Shown here piece by piece: positions 25,374-34,387 of a stretch of DNA of 64,000 bases (the stretch's first letter is position 1; each line of letters starts with the position of its first letter). Source of the stretch: Mycobacterium sp. E1747 (GTDB taxonomy: Bacteria; Actinomycetota; Actinomycetes; Mycobacteriales; Mycobacteriaceae); contig NZ_LZJI01000249.1 of assembly GCF_001667775.1 (NCBI RefSeq), positions 1-64,000 on the forward strand, read 5' to 3'. Both the position numbers and the translations under genes were made by a program. Below the pieces are notes generated by a model, which saw nothing but the letters and a program-made list of their open reading frames with translations, made no database searches and was not told the origin of the DNA.

Positions 25374-25831
25374 GGCGTCCCGCGGTACGTTTCGTGCCGC
25401 ATGGCCTGGACGTCCGTCGCCGGATCGTTCGCCTCCGAGGACCACGCCGCGTTGGGATCGTCCTGCTTGCCGGCCCGCTTCGCGTCGGCTTCGGGGTGCA
25501 GTGCGTCGGCGCGCTTCAACTGCTCCTGCAGTTGCTCTCTTGACGCCGCGACCTCGCTCTGATGGTTGGCCGCCCGCTCCTGCAGCCGAGCGGCCTCCGC
25601 CGCCTTGGCCTCCGCCTCGGCTTGGGCGGCGCGGGCCTTGGCGGCCGTCTCCTGGGCGAGGGCTTCGCGGCGTTCGACCTTCGCCGTCTCAAGCTTGGCC
25701 TGTTCGCGAATCTCCTGCGCCTGCCGTTGCCGCCGACGACCCCGCATCCTGGTGACCGCGACGAGGACGACGAGAATCACCAGGACCGCCGCGGCGGCGA
25801 CCACGATCCAAATAGCGCTGCTGTTCATCAT
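25370..25831 (-). CDS. Membrane-anchored coiled-coil protein of unknown function
   Basis: A 153-residue protein with one N-terminal transmembrane helix (IWIVVAAAAVLVILVVLVAV, residues about 7-27), a basic RGRRRQRQ stretch, and a long Ala/Glu/Gln/Arg-rich region (about 38-110) that reads as a continuous coiled coil; the C-terminus is polar. The topology suggests a bitopic anchor with a cytoplasmic rod. Either of two adjacent ATGs (25831 or 25828) may be used; the second is better spaced from GGGAG. Its stop overlaps that of hsaB. I do not recognise a named family. Confidence 0.75.
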   Translation of the reverse strand: MMNSSAIWIVVAAAAVLVILVVLVAVTRMRGRRRQRQAQEIREQAKLETAKVERREALAQETAAKARAAQAEAEAKAAEAARLQERAANHQSEVAASREQLQEQLKRADALHPEADAKRAGKQDDPNAAWSSEANDPATDVQAMRHETYRGTP

Positions 25832-25987
25832 GGGCTCCCATCAGATCGGTTTTCGGCTCGCGCTGGGCGCTGGCTCGTAGTGGGATCCCCCTATCTGGCG
25901 CAAGTAAAACAACCGCCTGGATCGGGCGGGCTCCGGCCGGGTGACCTGGGCCGCTATCCGGCCGCGCCGGCCTTGTCGCGCTGTTCC

Positions 25988-26518
25988 TCAGTGCCTACCG
26001 GCGCGCCCGCGACCTTGCCGCTGAAACGAATCGTCGGGGGTGACCCGAAAGACGGGGTAGTGAGCGGCGATACGCGCGAATTCGGTCACCGGTGCGTCGC
26101 CGCCGAGCGGAAGGTGGGGGCGCGCTCCGGGAGCAATCGCGAGGTAGCGGCGCAAGATTGGTGCGCGGTCCTCGGCGGCCACCTCGACCAGGTGCACCGG
26201 TTCGGCGCGCCTTCGTCGCAGGACGGCCCGCCCGTCGGCGGCGCGAACATTGCGCACCCAGTTCGCCTCTTCGCCGAGCATCGACACCAGGTAGCGCCTG
26301 CCGTCGTGATCGACGACGACCACCGGGACCGCGACCACTCGCCCGGACCGCCTGCCCCGTACCTCGAGGGTCATCGCCCGCGACGGGGACGCGAGACCCG
26401 CCGAATACTGCAGCGCGGAGAGCCGGTTCATCACCCTCGCCGCGAAGCGCGGTCTCCCACCCCGATACATCCATCGCTTGGCGCCGTACAGCCAGTCGAC
26501 GGCTCGTCGCCGGTTCAT
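25988..26518 (-). CDS. F420-type (DUF385/FDOR) nitroreductase-family oxidoreductase
   Basis: A 176-residue split-barrel protein of the deazaflavin-dependent nitroreductase family: SRAMTLEVRGRRSGRVVAVP and GEEANWVRNVRAADG are the typical cofactor-binding segments (compare TGRKSGxPR and WxxNLxA in Ddn). Such enzymes usually use F420H2; the substrate is unknown. The start ATG 26518 is the first Met upstream of recognisable homology. It lies 23 bases downstream of the receptor kinase stop, so the two may share a transcript. Confidence 0.8.
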   Translation of the reverse strand: MNRRRAVDWLYGAKRWMYRGGRPRFAARVMNRLSALQYSAGLASPSRAMTLEVRGRRSGRVVAVPVVVVDHDGRRYLVSMLGEEANWVRNVRAADGRAVLRRRRAEPVHLVEVAAEDRAPILRRYLAIAPGARPHLPLGGDAPVTEFARIAAHYPVFRVTPDDSFQRQGRGRAGRH

Positions 26519-26541
26519 CCCCGCGCGCTCATGGGCGGCCG

Positions 26542-29500
26542 TTACATGAAGTCCAGCGCCTCGACCGTCGCGATCGGGCCCTCGTGGGTCGGGCGGTTCG
26601 CGCCGCCGATGCAGTAGACGGTATTGCCGACCGTCGCCACCACCTCGGCGTGCCTCGCGGTGGGCATCGGGGTCAGGGTGCTCCACTTGGCGTTGGCAAT
26701 GTCGTACATCTCGACGACGTTGAGCACCATCGTCGGTTCCTCGCCACCGACCACCACGATGCGGCCGTCGATGTAGGTCGCGCCGTAGCTTCCCCGCGGG
26801 GTCGGCATGCCCACCAATTTGGTCCAGGAGCCCGATCCGGGATCGAACCGTTCGTTGGCCGAGGAGTTCTTGTCGGCGGAGAGGAACCTGCCGCCGATCG
26901 CGTACACGTAGGTGCCGTCCGATACCGCGGCCAGGTGTTCGCGGGGGGTCGGCATGTCGGCGGCGTCCTTCCACGAATTGCCGTCGAAGACCTCGGTCTG
27001 CGGGACGAGCTGTTTGGCGTTCTGCCCGCCCACCGCGACCAGTTTGTCGCCCACCACGGCGGCGGCCGGCGCGGCGCGCGGGTGCGTGAGATGGGGTAGC
27101 TCAACCCAATTGCCGCCGCGCAGCGCGAATACCTTGTCGGACGCGTCGGCGAGCTGATCGCTCGCCCCGCCGAGCACCACCACCTCGCCGCGGTAGGTCG
27201 CCGCGGCCGCGTGGTGCAGCGGGATGGGCAACGGCGGCCCGGTCTGCCAAACGCCGGTGTGCGGGTCGTAGCTCTCGACGGTCTGCAACGCGGTGCCGTT
27301 CCGCAGGCCCCCGAGGATCCAGATCTTGTCGTCCTGCACGGCCCAGGCCATCATCAGCCGGGGGGTCGGCGCGTCCGGGAGCGAGCGCCACTGCGACGCC
27401 GGCTGGATCCGCCGGGCGGGCAGCTTCAGCGCTTCCGCCGACGAGGTGAGCTGGCCGTCGCCGACGGCGGTCGATCCGCCGATGGCGTAGACGGACTTCT
27501 CCACCGCGTCGACGGCCATGCCGTGCCGCGGGGTCGCCATGTCGGGCAATCCGGACCACGTCTTGGTCATCAGGTCGAACGCCGAAACGCTCTTGAGCAC
27601 CTGCCCCGCCGACACGCCGCCGGCGGCGACCAGGCGCCCGTCGACGATCGCCACGCCGAGGTCGCTGCGCGGCTGGGTCAGCGGCGGCAGCGGCGCCCAA
27701 CCCTTCGCGGCCGGGTCGTAGGCCTCCACCGTCGGCAGATCGGCAGTCCCATTGGTGCCGCCGACCGCGTACACCAGCTTCCCGTCGGAGGCCGCCGCCA
27801 GCATCTGCCGCGGGGTCGGGATTTGCGCACCGAGGGTCCAGGCGTTGCCGTCGAACACCTCGGTGGTGTTCAGCAGCGCGCCGGACGCGTCGACACCGCC
27901 CGTCACCACCAGTCGGTCACCGACCACGGCCGCCGCCGCGGCGGCTCGGGGCTGCAGCAGGTGCGGAAGCTCCACCCAGTGGCTGTTGATGACCCGCCAA
28001 ACCTGGTCGGACGCAACGTTTTTGCCGCCGTCGGATTTCCACCCGCCGAGTACGACGGGGTTGCCCTGCCAAGTCACCGCCATCGCGTGAGAGACCGGAA
28101 CGGGGAGATCGTCGCCGCCCTTCCAGCTGTCGATGACGGGGTCGTAGCCCTCTTGTAGTCCGGTGAGGGCGCCGTCGCTGCGGATCCCGCCGAAGATCCA
28201 GATCGTGCCGTCAGCCTGGGTGGTGGCCGCGGCGTCCCGCGAAATCCGGGCGTTGGTGATCGGTTTCCACTGCATGGGCGGCTGCGCAGTCGGTTGCCCG
28301 GGGGCGCCATGGGAACCGGCCTTGTTATCGGGTGAAAGCGCGAAATAGACGACGCCGATGACCAGGAGCAGGACCGCCGCCAGCGCGCCGGCGGTCAGCG
28401 CGATGCGGTTCCGCTTCTTCCCCGGTTCCGCGAACCACGCGGCAGCCCGGGCCCGGGGGCCCCGTGGGGGGCCCTGGACGCCGCCGTTCGGACCCGGCCA
28501 CCCGGCGGTACCGGGTGGCCGCATCTTGGGCTGTGTCGCCGACGCGTGCCCGCCGCGTAGCAGGCTGGCCGCCTCCGACAGCTCGGCGGGGCCCGACTGC
28601 GGTAACGCGGCGGTCTCCAGCGCGTGTTCGCTCGCGATGTGGGCGCTGATCGCGGAGGTTGGGTCGTCGTGCCCGGTCGGCCCCCGCGTCGGCGGGGGCA
28701 TGCTCGCGGTGTGCAGGCCGGACGGCCGCGACACGTCGCTGTGCACCCCGGACGGCGCAGCATATGGCGTGTCGGCCGCGGCGGCCGAAGGGCGCCCGGT
28801 GATGGCCATCGCGTCGGGTTTCAGACCGTTGGCGCGCTGGGCGGCCTGCAGTTCGCGGCCGAACTCCTCGGCCGACGCGGGCCGCTCGGCCGCGTCGATC
28901 GACATCGCCCTCTCGATCGCCGTGCACACCGCGTCCGGGATACCGTCGGGGCGCATGTCAGGAATCCCGGTGGTGCTGATCCGCAGATACTGCGCGATCA
29001 GGTCCTCGCCCTTCTTGCGTTCGTGCGCGGCGTTGCCGGCGATGAGCGCGTAAAGCGTGGCGCCCAGTGAATACATGTCGGAAGCCACCGTGGCGGGATT
29101 GCCCGTCATCACCTCGGGCGCGGTGAAGTCGATGGTGCCCGAGAAGAACCCGGTCGCCGTCTCGTATCCGCCTTCGATGTGGGCGATCCCGAAATCACTG
29201 AGCTGCGGCTCGCCGTAGTCGTTCACGAGGATGTTCGCGGGCTTGATGTCGCGGTGCAGCGTGCCGGTCCGGTGCGCGGTTTCCAGTGCGCCGCAAAGCT
29301 TTACGCCGATACGCAGTGCCTCGGGCCAGGCCACCGGCCCCTCCCGGCGCAGCCGAACCGCCAGCGAATCCGCTGAGTGGTAAGGCATCACGATGTACGG
29401 CTTACCGGTCGGGGTGACGCCGACCCGCAGGATGTTGACGATGTTCGGATGCCCGGAGAGGCCGCCCATCGCATAGCCCTCGCGAAGGAACCGTTCACGG

Positions 29501-29694
29501 CTGTCATCGTCGATGTGCGACGGCAACACCTTCACCGCGACACTTCGCCCGAGAGCGGTCTCGTAGCAACAGTAAATGACCCCGGCCCCGCCCCGGGCCA
29601 CCTGGCGGGCGTCCTCGAATCCCGCGGCCGCCAGCTCCGCGGCGATGCCGCTCGGTACCGGTGCGACACTGTCGGGCCGGGGCTCTTCGGGCAT
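26542..29694 (-). CDS. PknK-like Ser/Thr kinase with extracellular 12-kelch sensor
   Basis: A 1050-residue receptor kinase. Residues about 25-290 are a complete Hanks-type kinase domain: glycine loop ARGGAGVIY, Lys55 in AVKVLP, HRD at 147-149 (LHRDIKPANIL), DFG at 167-169 and TAPEV. The domain is closest in feel to M. tuberculosis PknK rather than PknB. A Pro/Gly/Ala-rich linker leads to one transmembrane helix (about 428-450, ALAAVLLLVIGVVYFAL). The outside part (about 480-1050) holds 12 kelch blades, counted from 12 GG doublets, arranged as two similar six-blade halves. Ligand and targets unknown. It is the first gene of a minus-strand block placed between hsaB and nat. Confidence 0.92.
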   Translation of the reverse strand: MPEEPRPDSVAPVPSGIAAELAAAGFEDARQVARGGAGVIYCCYETALGRSVAVKVLPSHIDDDSRERFLREGYAMGGLSGHPNIVNILRVGVTPTGKPYIVMPYHSADSLAVRLRREGPVAWPEALRIGVKLCGALETAHRTGTLHRDIKPANILVNDYGEPQLSDFGIAHIEGGYETATGFFSGTIDFTAPEVMTGNPATVASDMYSLGATLYALIAGNAAHERKKGEDLIAQYLRISTTGIPDMRPDGIPDAVCTAIERAMSIDAAERPASAEEFGRELQAAQRANGLKPDAMAITGRPSAAAADTPYAAPSGVHSDVSRPSGLHTASMPPPTRGPTGHDDPTSAISAHIASEHALETAALPQSGPAELSEAASLLRGGHASATQPKMRPPGTAGWPGPNGGVQGPPRGPRARAAAWFAEPGKKRNRIALTAGALAAVLLLVIGVVYFALSPDNKAGSHGAPGQPTAQPPMQWKPITNARISRDAAATTQADGTIWIFGGIRSDGALTGLQEGYDPVIDSWKGGDDLPVPVSHAMAVTWQGNPVVLGGWKSDGGKNVASDQVWRVINSHWVELPHLLQPRAAAAAAVVGDRLVVTGGVDASGALLNTTEVFDGNAWTLGAQIPTPRQMLAAASDGKLVYAVGGTNGTADLPTVEAYDPAAKGWAPLPPLTQPRSDLGVAIVDGRLVAAGGVSAGQVLKSVSAFDLMTKTWSGLPDMATPRHGMAVDAVEKSVYAIGGSTAVGDGQLTSSAEALKLPARRIQPASQWRSLPDAPTPRLMMAWAVQDDKIWILGGLRNGTALQTVESYDPHTGVWQTGPPLPIPLHHAAAATYRGEVVVLGGASDQLADASDKVFALRGGNWVELPHLTHPRAAPAAAVVGDKLVAVGGQNAKQLVPQTEVFDGNSWKDAADMPTPREHLAAVSDGTYVYAIGGRFLSADKNSSANERFDPGSGSWTKLVGMPTPRGSYGATYIDGRIVVVGGEEPTMVLNVVEMYDIANAKWSTLTPMPTARHAEVVATVGNTVYCIGGANRPTHEGPIATVEALDFM

Positions 29695-29819
29695 TTGCTG
29701 GCCTCAACCCTCCGCGAAATATGTTCTTGGCGAGCTCAAGATTAGCGCTCAGAACATCACGGATGTGCTTTTCCGGCAACCTTCGTTCGCCCGCTGCTGA
29801 GCTCGGGCGATGCCCGAGC

Positions 29820-30422
29820 TCAGGCCTCGATGGTCGGGGGGCCTTCATACGGCCGTTGCAGCGCGGCGAATTCGGGAATGGCGGCCATGGTGAACACAGC
29901 CTCCAGCAGCCGAACGGCGTCCGGTGTCTTGAGGGTTCGGGTAAGCACCGGCCCGGAGAACGCGCGGCCGTCGACCGCGATGATCGGGCTGCCGGCCTCG
30001 TCGCCCAGCGCATCCTGGCTGGCTTGGTGCGCCTGCTTGACGGCCTCGTCCAAGCCGGAGTCGTCCTGCGCTTCGGCGAGGTGTTCCGCCAGGCCGTTCT
30101 CGGCCAGGGCAGCGCGGACGGCGGGGGCGGTCAGGTCCTCCCCGTCCACGTGGATGCGACGGCCGATAGAGGCGTAGAGGCCGGCGAACACTTCCGGCCC
30201 CCGCTCGCCGACAGCGGCGGCGAACAGCCGTCCCAACCGCGTCGATCGCTCCATCATGTGTCGCTGTTTGTCGTCGGCGTCCTGACCCTCGTTGAGGACC
30301 GCCAGGCTCATCTGCCGCAGGGCAACGGGCGTGTCCGTCGCGTGCCCGGCATCGAGCAGCCAGCGCGCGGTCACCCAGGAGAACGGACAGACGGGGTCGA
30401 GATACAGGTCGACATCGGCCAC
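29820..30422 (-). CDS. DsbA-like thioredoxin-fold oxidoreductase (Rv2466c-type)
   Basis: A 200-residue DsbA-fold protein resembling the mycothiol-dependent reductase Rv2466c: N-terminal strand plus active-site helix DPVCPFSWVTARWLLD, helical insert, then GSPIIAVDGRAFSGPVLT with the cis-Pro-type loop. The active site reads CPFS, so only the N-terminal Cys is present. GTG start at 30422 with a perfect AAGGAGG sequence. No signal peptide, so cytoplasmic. It is divergent from nat, with 95 bases between the two starts. Confidence 0.85.
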   Translation of the reverse strand: MADVDLYLDPVCPFSWVTARWLLDAGHATDTPVALRQMSLAVLNEGQDADDKQRHMMERSTRLGRLFAAAVGERGPEVFAGLYASIGRRIHVDGEDLTAPAVRAALAENGLAEHLAEAQDDSGLDEAVKQAHQASQDALGDEAGSPIIAVDGRAFSGPVLTRTLKTPDAVRLLEAVFTMAAIPEFAALQRPYEGPPTIEA

Positions 30423-30517
30423 GGGCTCCTCCTTCGATCCAAGGCTTGGGCTACCGAGCGGCATACCCGCTGCCGGCCATCGCATGCCTGCCGATGATCT
30501 GGCAGCACAATGGCGTT

Positions 30518-31348
30518 ATGACGCTGAACCTGGGCCAGTACTTCGAACGGATCGGTTACCGCGGAGCCACGGCGCCCGACCTCGAGGTCCTGCAGGCGTT
30601 GGTGAGCGCGCACACCAAAGCGATTCCTTTCGAGAACCTCGATCCGGTGATGGGGGTGCCGGTCGACGACCTGGGTCCGGGGGCCCTTGCCCGCAAGCTC
30701 GTTGCGCGGGGCCGCGGCGGCTTTTGCTACGAGCACAACGGCTTGATGGGCTACGTGCTCACCGAGCTCGGCTTTCGGGTGCGGCGCCTGGCCGGCCGGG
30801 TGGTGTGGATGCGGCCGCCCGACGCGCCGTCACCGCCGCAGACACACACCGTGTTGGCGGTGACGTTCCCCGGCTCCCACGGTTCATACCTGGTCGACGT
30901 CGGCTTCGGCGGGCAGACACCCACCTCGCCGCTGCGGATCGAGACCGGCACCGTGCAGCAGACGACGCACGAGCCCTACCGGCTGGAGGACCGCGGCGAC
31001 GGGCTGGTCCTGCAGGCCCAGGTTCGCGGGGAGTGGCAGCCGCTCTACGAATTCAGCACCCGCACCGCGCCGGACATCGACCTGGCGGTGGGCAGCTGGT
31101 ACGTCTCGACGCACCCCTCGTCGCATTTCGTCACCGGACTGACGGCCGCGCGCGTCACCGACGACGCCCGGCTGAACCTGGCCGGCCGGAACCTGGCCGT
31201 GCACCGCGCCGAAGCCAGCGAGAAGATCCGCCTCGACGACGCCGCCGCGGTGGTGGACACCCTCAGGGATCGGTTCGGCATCAACGTGTCCGACGTCGGC
31301 GATCGCGGCGCGCTCGAGGCTCGCCTCGATAAGATCCTGGACGCTTAG
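30518..31348 (+). CDS. nat: Arylamine N-acetyltransferase
   Basis: Transfers acyl groups from CoA to arylamines; in mycobacteria it also uses propionyl-CoA, a cholesterol breakdown product. 276 residues with the full catalytic triad C70 (RGGFCYEHN), H110 (PQTHTVL) and D127 (YLVDVGFGG). Equivalent to Rv3566c. In M. tuberculosis nat is the last gene of hsaADCB; here it stands alone, about 5.1 kb from hsaB. Its stop overlaps that of the convergent aspB by 3 bases. Confidence 0.95.
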   Translation: MTLNLGQYFERIGYRGATAPDLEVLQALVSAHTKAIPFENLDPVMGVPVDDLGPGALARKLVARGRGGFCYEHNGLMGYVLTELGFRVRRLAGRVVWMRPPDAPSPPQTHTVLAVTFPGSHGSYLVDVGFGGQTPTSPLRIETGTVQQTTHEPYRLEDRGDGLVLQAQVRGEWQPLYEFSTRTAPDIDLAVGSWYVSTHPSSHFVTGLTAARVTDDARLNLAGRNLAVHRAEASEKIRLDDAAAVVDTLRDRFGINVSDVGDRGALEARLDKILDA

Positions 31349-32502
31349 ATCCAGGACCCGATGCGACGCAGGGCCTCTTCGATGTCGTTCGTAGGCCCGG
31401 CGAACGACAGCCGGACGAACGAATCGCCGTGTGTGGTGTCGAAATCGATACCCGGCGCGATGGCAACGCCGGTGTCGCTCAACAGTTTCGAGCAGAACGC
31501 GGTCGAGTCGGTGGTGAGTTCGGAGACGTCGGCGTACACGTAGAACGCTCCGTCGGTGGGCGCGAGCCGGTCGATGCCGATCCGGCGCAGCCCGTCGAGC
31601 AGCAGTGTGCGATTGGTCGCGTAGTGGTGCAGGTTGTCGTCGGCCTCGGCCGTCGACTCCGGTGTGAAGGCCGCGACCGCGGCGAGCTGTGACAGCACCG
31701 GCGGGCAGATGGTGAAGTTGCCGGTCAGGCGATCCACGGCGCGCAGCAGTGCGGGCGGTACCAGCATCCAGCCCAGCCGCCAGCCCGTCATCGCGTAGTA
31801 CTTGGAAAAGCTGTTGACCACCACCGCGTCTCGCGATGTCTGCCAGGCGCAGCTGGTCTGCGGCGCCCCCTCGTAGATCAGGCCGTGGTAAACCTCGTCG
31901 CTGATCAGCCGAACCCCGGACGCCTCGCACCACGAGGCGATCGCGGCCAGCTCGGCCGGCGCTATCACGGTCCCGGTGGGATTGGCCGGGCTGGCGACGA
32001 TCACGCCGTGCGGTGGCGGATCCAGTCGTTCGAGCATCTGCACGGTGGGCTGGAAACGGGTTTGCGGTCCGCACGGGATCTCGACCACCTCGCACCCCAA
32101 GGCGGACAGGATGTTTCGGTAGCACGGGTAGCCGGGGCTGGCCAGCGCCACCCGGTCGCCCGCATCGAAGCACGCCAGGAATGCGAGCAGGAATCCGCCG
32201 GACGAGCCGGTGGTCAACACCACCTCGCCGGGTTCGACCCGAAGCCCGTGCTGGCGTAGATAATCCGTCGCTATCGCCGCGCGCAGCTCCGGAATGCCCA
32301 GTGTGACGGTGTAACCCAGCTCGTTCACGTGCAGGGCGGCCGCCGCCGCGGCGCGCACCGGCTCGGGCGCTCCTACGCTCGGCTGGCCCGCCGACAGGTT
32401 CACCAGGTCGCCGTGGCTGCGCTGGCGCTCGGCGGCGGCCAGCCACACGTCCATCACGTAGAACGGCGGGATCGCGGCGCGTCGCGCGACATGGTCGTTC
32501 AC
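31345..32502 (-). CDS. aspB: Class I aminotransferase AspB (Rv3565-like)
   Basis: A 385-residue PLP-dependent fold-type I aminotransferase. PLP Lys lies in VVNSFSKYYAMTGWRLGW; other motifs are SPANPTGTV, ISDEVYHGLIYEG and the C-terminal FVRLSFAG Arg. Annotated as aspartate aminotransferase in M. tuberculosis, but its place in the KstR2 regulon hints at a steroid-linked substrate; this is unproven. GTG 32502 overlaps the fadE33 stop as GTGA, so it is the last gene of fadD3-fadE31-fadE32-fadE33-aspB. Confidence 0.93.
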   Translation of the reverse strand: MNDHVARRAAIPPFYVMDVWLAAAERQRSHGDLVNLSAGQPSVGAPEPVRAAAAAALHVNELGYTVTLGIPELRAAIATDYLRQHGLRVEPGEVVLTTGSSGGFLLAFLACFDAGDRVALASPGYPCYRNILSALGCEVVEIPCGPQTRFQPTVQMLERLDPPPHGVIVASPANPTGTVIAPAELAAIASWCEASGVRLISDEVYHGLIYEGAPQTSCAWQTSRDAVVVNSFSKYYAMTGWRLGWMLVPPALLRAVDRLTGNFTICPPVLSQLAAVAAFTPESTAEADDNLHHYATNRTLLLDGLRRIGIDRLAPTDGAFYVYADVSELTTDSTAFCSKLLSDTGVAIAPGIDFDTTHGDSFVRLSFAGPTNDIEEALRRIGSWI

Positions 32503-33455
32503 GACGGTTCGAGCACCTCGGATTCCAGTCGTGCGAGGACTTCCCGCGTTGTGCTGAGCAGGTGGGCGCTGCCGTGGGCGCGCTTGAAGTACAGGTGCAT
32601 GTCGTGTTCCCAGGTGATCGCGATCCCGCCGTGCAACTGGATGCCTTCGGCGGCCGCGCTGAACAGCGCCTCGGTGGCGGCCAGCCGCGCGGTCCCCGCA
32701 TTCGTCGGGGTGGGATCGTCGCAGGCTTCGGCCACCACCGCCTTTGCCGCGGCGATCATGACGTACAGATCGGCCATCCGGTGTTTGAGCGCCTGGAAGC
32801 TGCCGATGGGCCGGCCGAACTGCACCCTGTTCTTGGCGTATTCGACGGTCAATTCGAGGCAGCGTTCGGCGGCGCCGATCTGCTCGGCCGCGAGCAGGAT
32901 GGCCGCGGTGTCGGCGAGGCCGGGGTCGGCGCCGACCGCTTCGGTGTCTTCGGGCGTGACGCGCGCGAGCCGCCGGGTCGGGTCCATGGTGACGGCCGGC
33001 TCCGCGGTGAAGCGGGTCCACCGGGCCAGCCGCCCGTCGGTGGCGGCGACGACGACGTCGGCGGTGTCCCCATTGACGACGTAGTCGGCGTCGAAAACCA
33101 GCGCGCCGATCGAGGTGCCCTCGGCGAGGCCGCCCAGCGTCTCGGCATCGGGCTCCGGCGCGCTCAGCAGTGCCAGCTCCGCCAGCGTGGTGCCCAGCAG
33201 CGGTGAGGGCACCAGCGCCCGGCCCAGCTCCTGCAAAACGGTTGCAGCGTCGGCCAATTCGCCGCCCGCGCCGCCCAGCTCCTCGGGGATGACCAGAGCG
33301 GCGGCCCCGACCTGCTCACAGAGCATCCGCCACAGCGACTCGTCGTAACCGCGCTCGGAGTCCATCGCGGCGCGCACCGCCGCCGGGTTGGCGTGCTTGG
33401 CCACCAACGCCGCGACGGTCTCCCGCAGCATCTCCCGTTCTTCGTTCACGGTCAC
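32499..33455 (-). CDS. fadE33: Acyl-CoA dehydrogenase FadE33 (IpdE2)
   Basis: A 318-residue ACAD subunit of the short, partner-requiring type (ends LHGGIAITWEHDMHLYFKRA, no NEIQR motif). In M. tuberculosis FadE33/IpdE2 pairs with FadE30/IpdE1 to form the heterotetramer that desaturates a CoA ester of the indanone (C/D-ring) moiety. GTG 33455 overlaps the fadE32 stop as GTGA and gives exactly the Rv3564 length. Confidence 0.93.
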   Translation of the reverse strand: MTVNEEREMLRETVAALVAKHANPAAVRAAMDSERGYDESLWRMLCEQVGAAALVIPEELGGAGGELADAATVLQELGRALVPSPLLGTTLAELALLSAPEPDAETLGGLAEGTSIGALVFDADYVVNGDTADVVVAATDGRLARWTRFTAEPAVTMDPTRRLARVTPEDTEAVGADPGLADTAAILLAAEQIGAAERCLELTVEYAKNRVQFGRPIGSFQALKHRMADLYVMIAAAKAVVAEACDDPTPTNAGTARLAATEALFSAAAEGIQLHGGIAITWEHDMHLYFKRAHGSAHLLSTTREVLARLESEVLEPS

Positions 33456-34387
33456 AGCGCCTCCAGCACTCGCCGCCGATGCGCCTCGGGAGTGCCCCAT
33501 GCCGAACGCAATGCTTGCACGCGCAGCAACCAAAGCGACAGGTCGTGTTCCTGCGTGAAGCCGATCGCCCCGTGGGTCTGCAACGCGGATCGCGCCGCCA
33601 GGAGGCCCGCCTCGGACGCGGCCGCCTTGGCCGCGCTGACGTCGCGGGGCTCCATCGACAGCGCCGCGCCGTAGAGCAGCGGCCTGGCGAGTTCGATCGC
33701 GATGTGCACGTCGGCGAGCTTGTGCTTGATCGCCTGATAGGACCCGATCACCCGGCCGAACTGCGCGCGCTGCTTGGCGTAGTCGACGGTGTCGCGTAGC
33801 AGCGCCTCGGCCGCGCCGACCAGCTGCGCAGCGGTGGCCAGCGCGCCGAACTCGAAGGCGCGCAGCGCATCCGCCCGCCAGGGTTGTCCGGTGGCGGTCA
33901 CGTCGTAGAGGGGCCGGCTCGGATCGACCGACTCGTGTCGGTCACCGGCCGCGGCTTCGCTGGCCCCGTCGTCGGTGGCCAACAGCACCAGTCCGGCGGA
34001 GTCGGCGTCCACCGCGCGGGGTGCGTGCGGCGGGAAGGCGACCGTGGCGACGAGCTCACCGGAGGCCAGCCTCGCGCACCGTTCGTCAGAGGCGAGCAAA
34101 ACCGGTGCGACGGCGATGGATTCGGCCACCGGCCCGGGCACACACCAGCGTCCGAGGCGTTCGAGCGCTACCACCAGGTCCACCGGGTGCGCCTCGATGC
34201 CGTCGAACTTCTCCGGAACCGCCAGGGCGGTGACGCCGAGGTCGGCCAGCTGCTCCCACACCTTGCGGCCGGGCGCGGTGTCGCCGGCGGACCAGGCGCG
34301 GATCGCACCGGGCAGGTCGGCCGCGCCGAGCGCGGCATCGATACTGGCCGCGAAGTCGCGTTGCTGTTCGTCTAGCGCAAATTTCAC
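33452..34387 (-). CDS. fadE32: Acyl-CoA dehydrogenase FadE32
   Basis: A 311-residue ACAD of the short subunit type, with VDYAKQRAQFGRVIGSYQAIKH and THGAIGFTQEHDLSLWLLR. Known partner of FadE31 in M. tuberculosis alpha2-beta2 complexes (Rv3563). Acts in breakdown of the HIP (ring C/D) moiety, exact step uncertain. GTG 34387 overlaps the fadE31 stop as GTGA. Confidence 0.92.
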   Translation of the reverse strand: MKFALDEQQRDFAASIDAALGAADLPGAIRAWSAGDTAPGRKVWEQLADLGVTALAVPEKFDGIEAHPVDLVVALERLGRWCVPGPVAESIAVAPVLLASDERCARLASGELVATVAFPPHAPRAVDADSAGLVLLATDDGASEAAAGDRHESVDPSRPLYDVTATGQPWRADALRAFEFGALATAAQLVGAAEALLRDTVDYAKQRAQFGRVIGSYQAIKHKLADVHIAIELARPLLYGAALSMEPRDVSAAKAAASEAGLLAARSALQTHGAIGFTQEHDLSLWLLRVQALRSAWGTPEAHRRRVLEAL

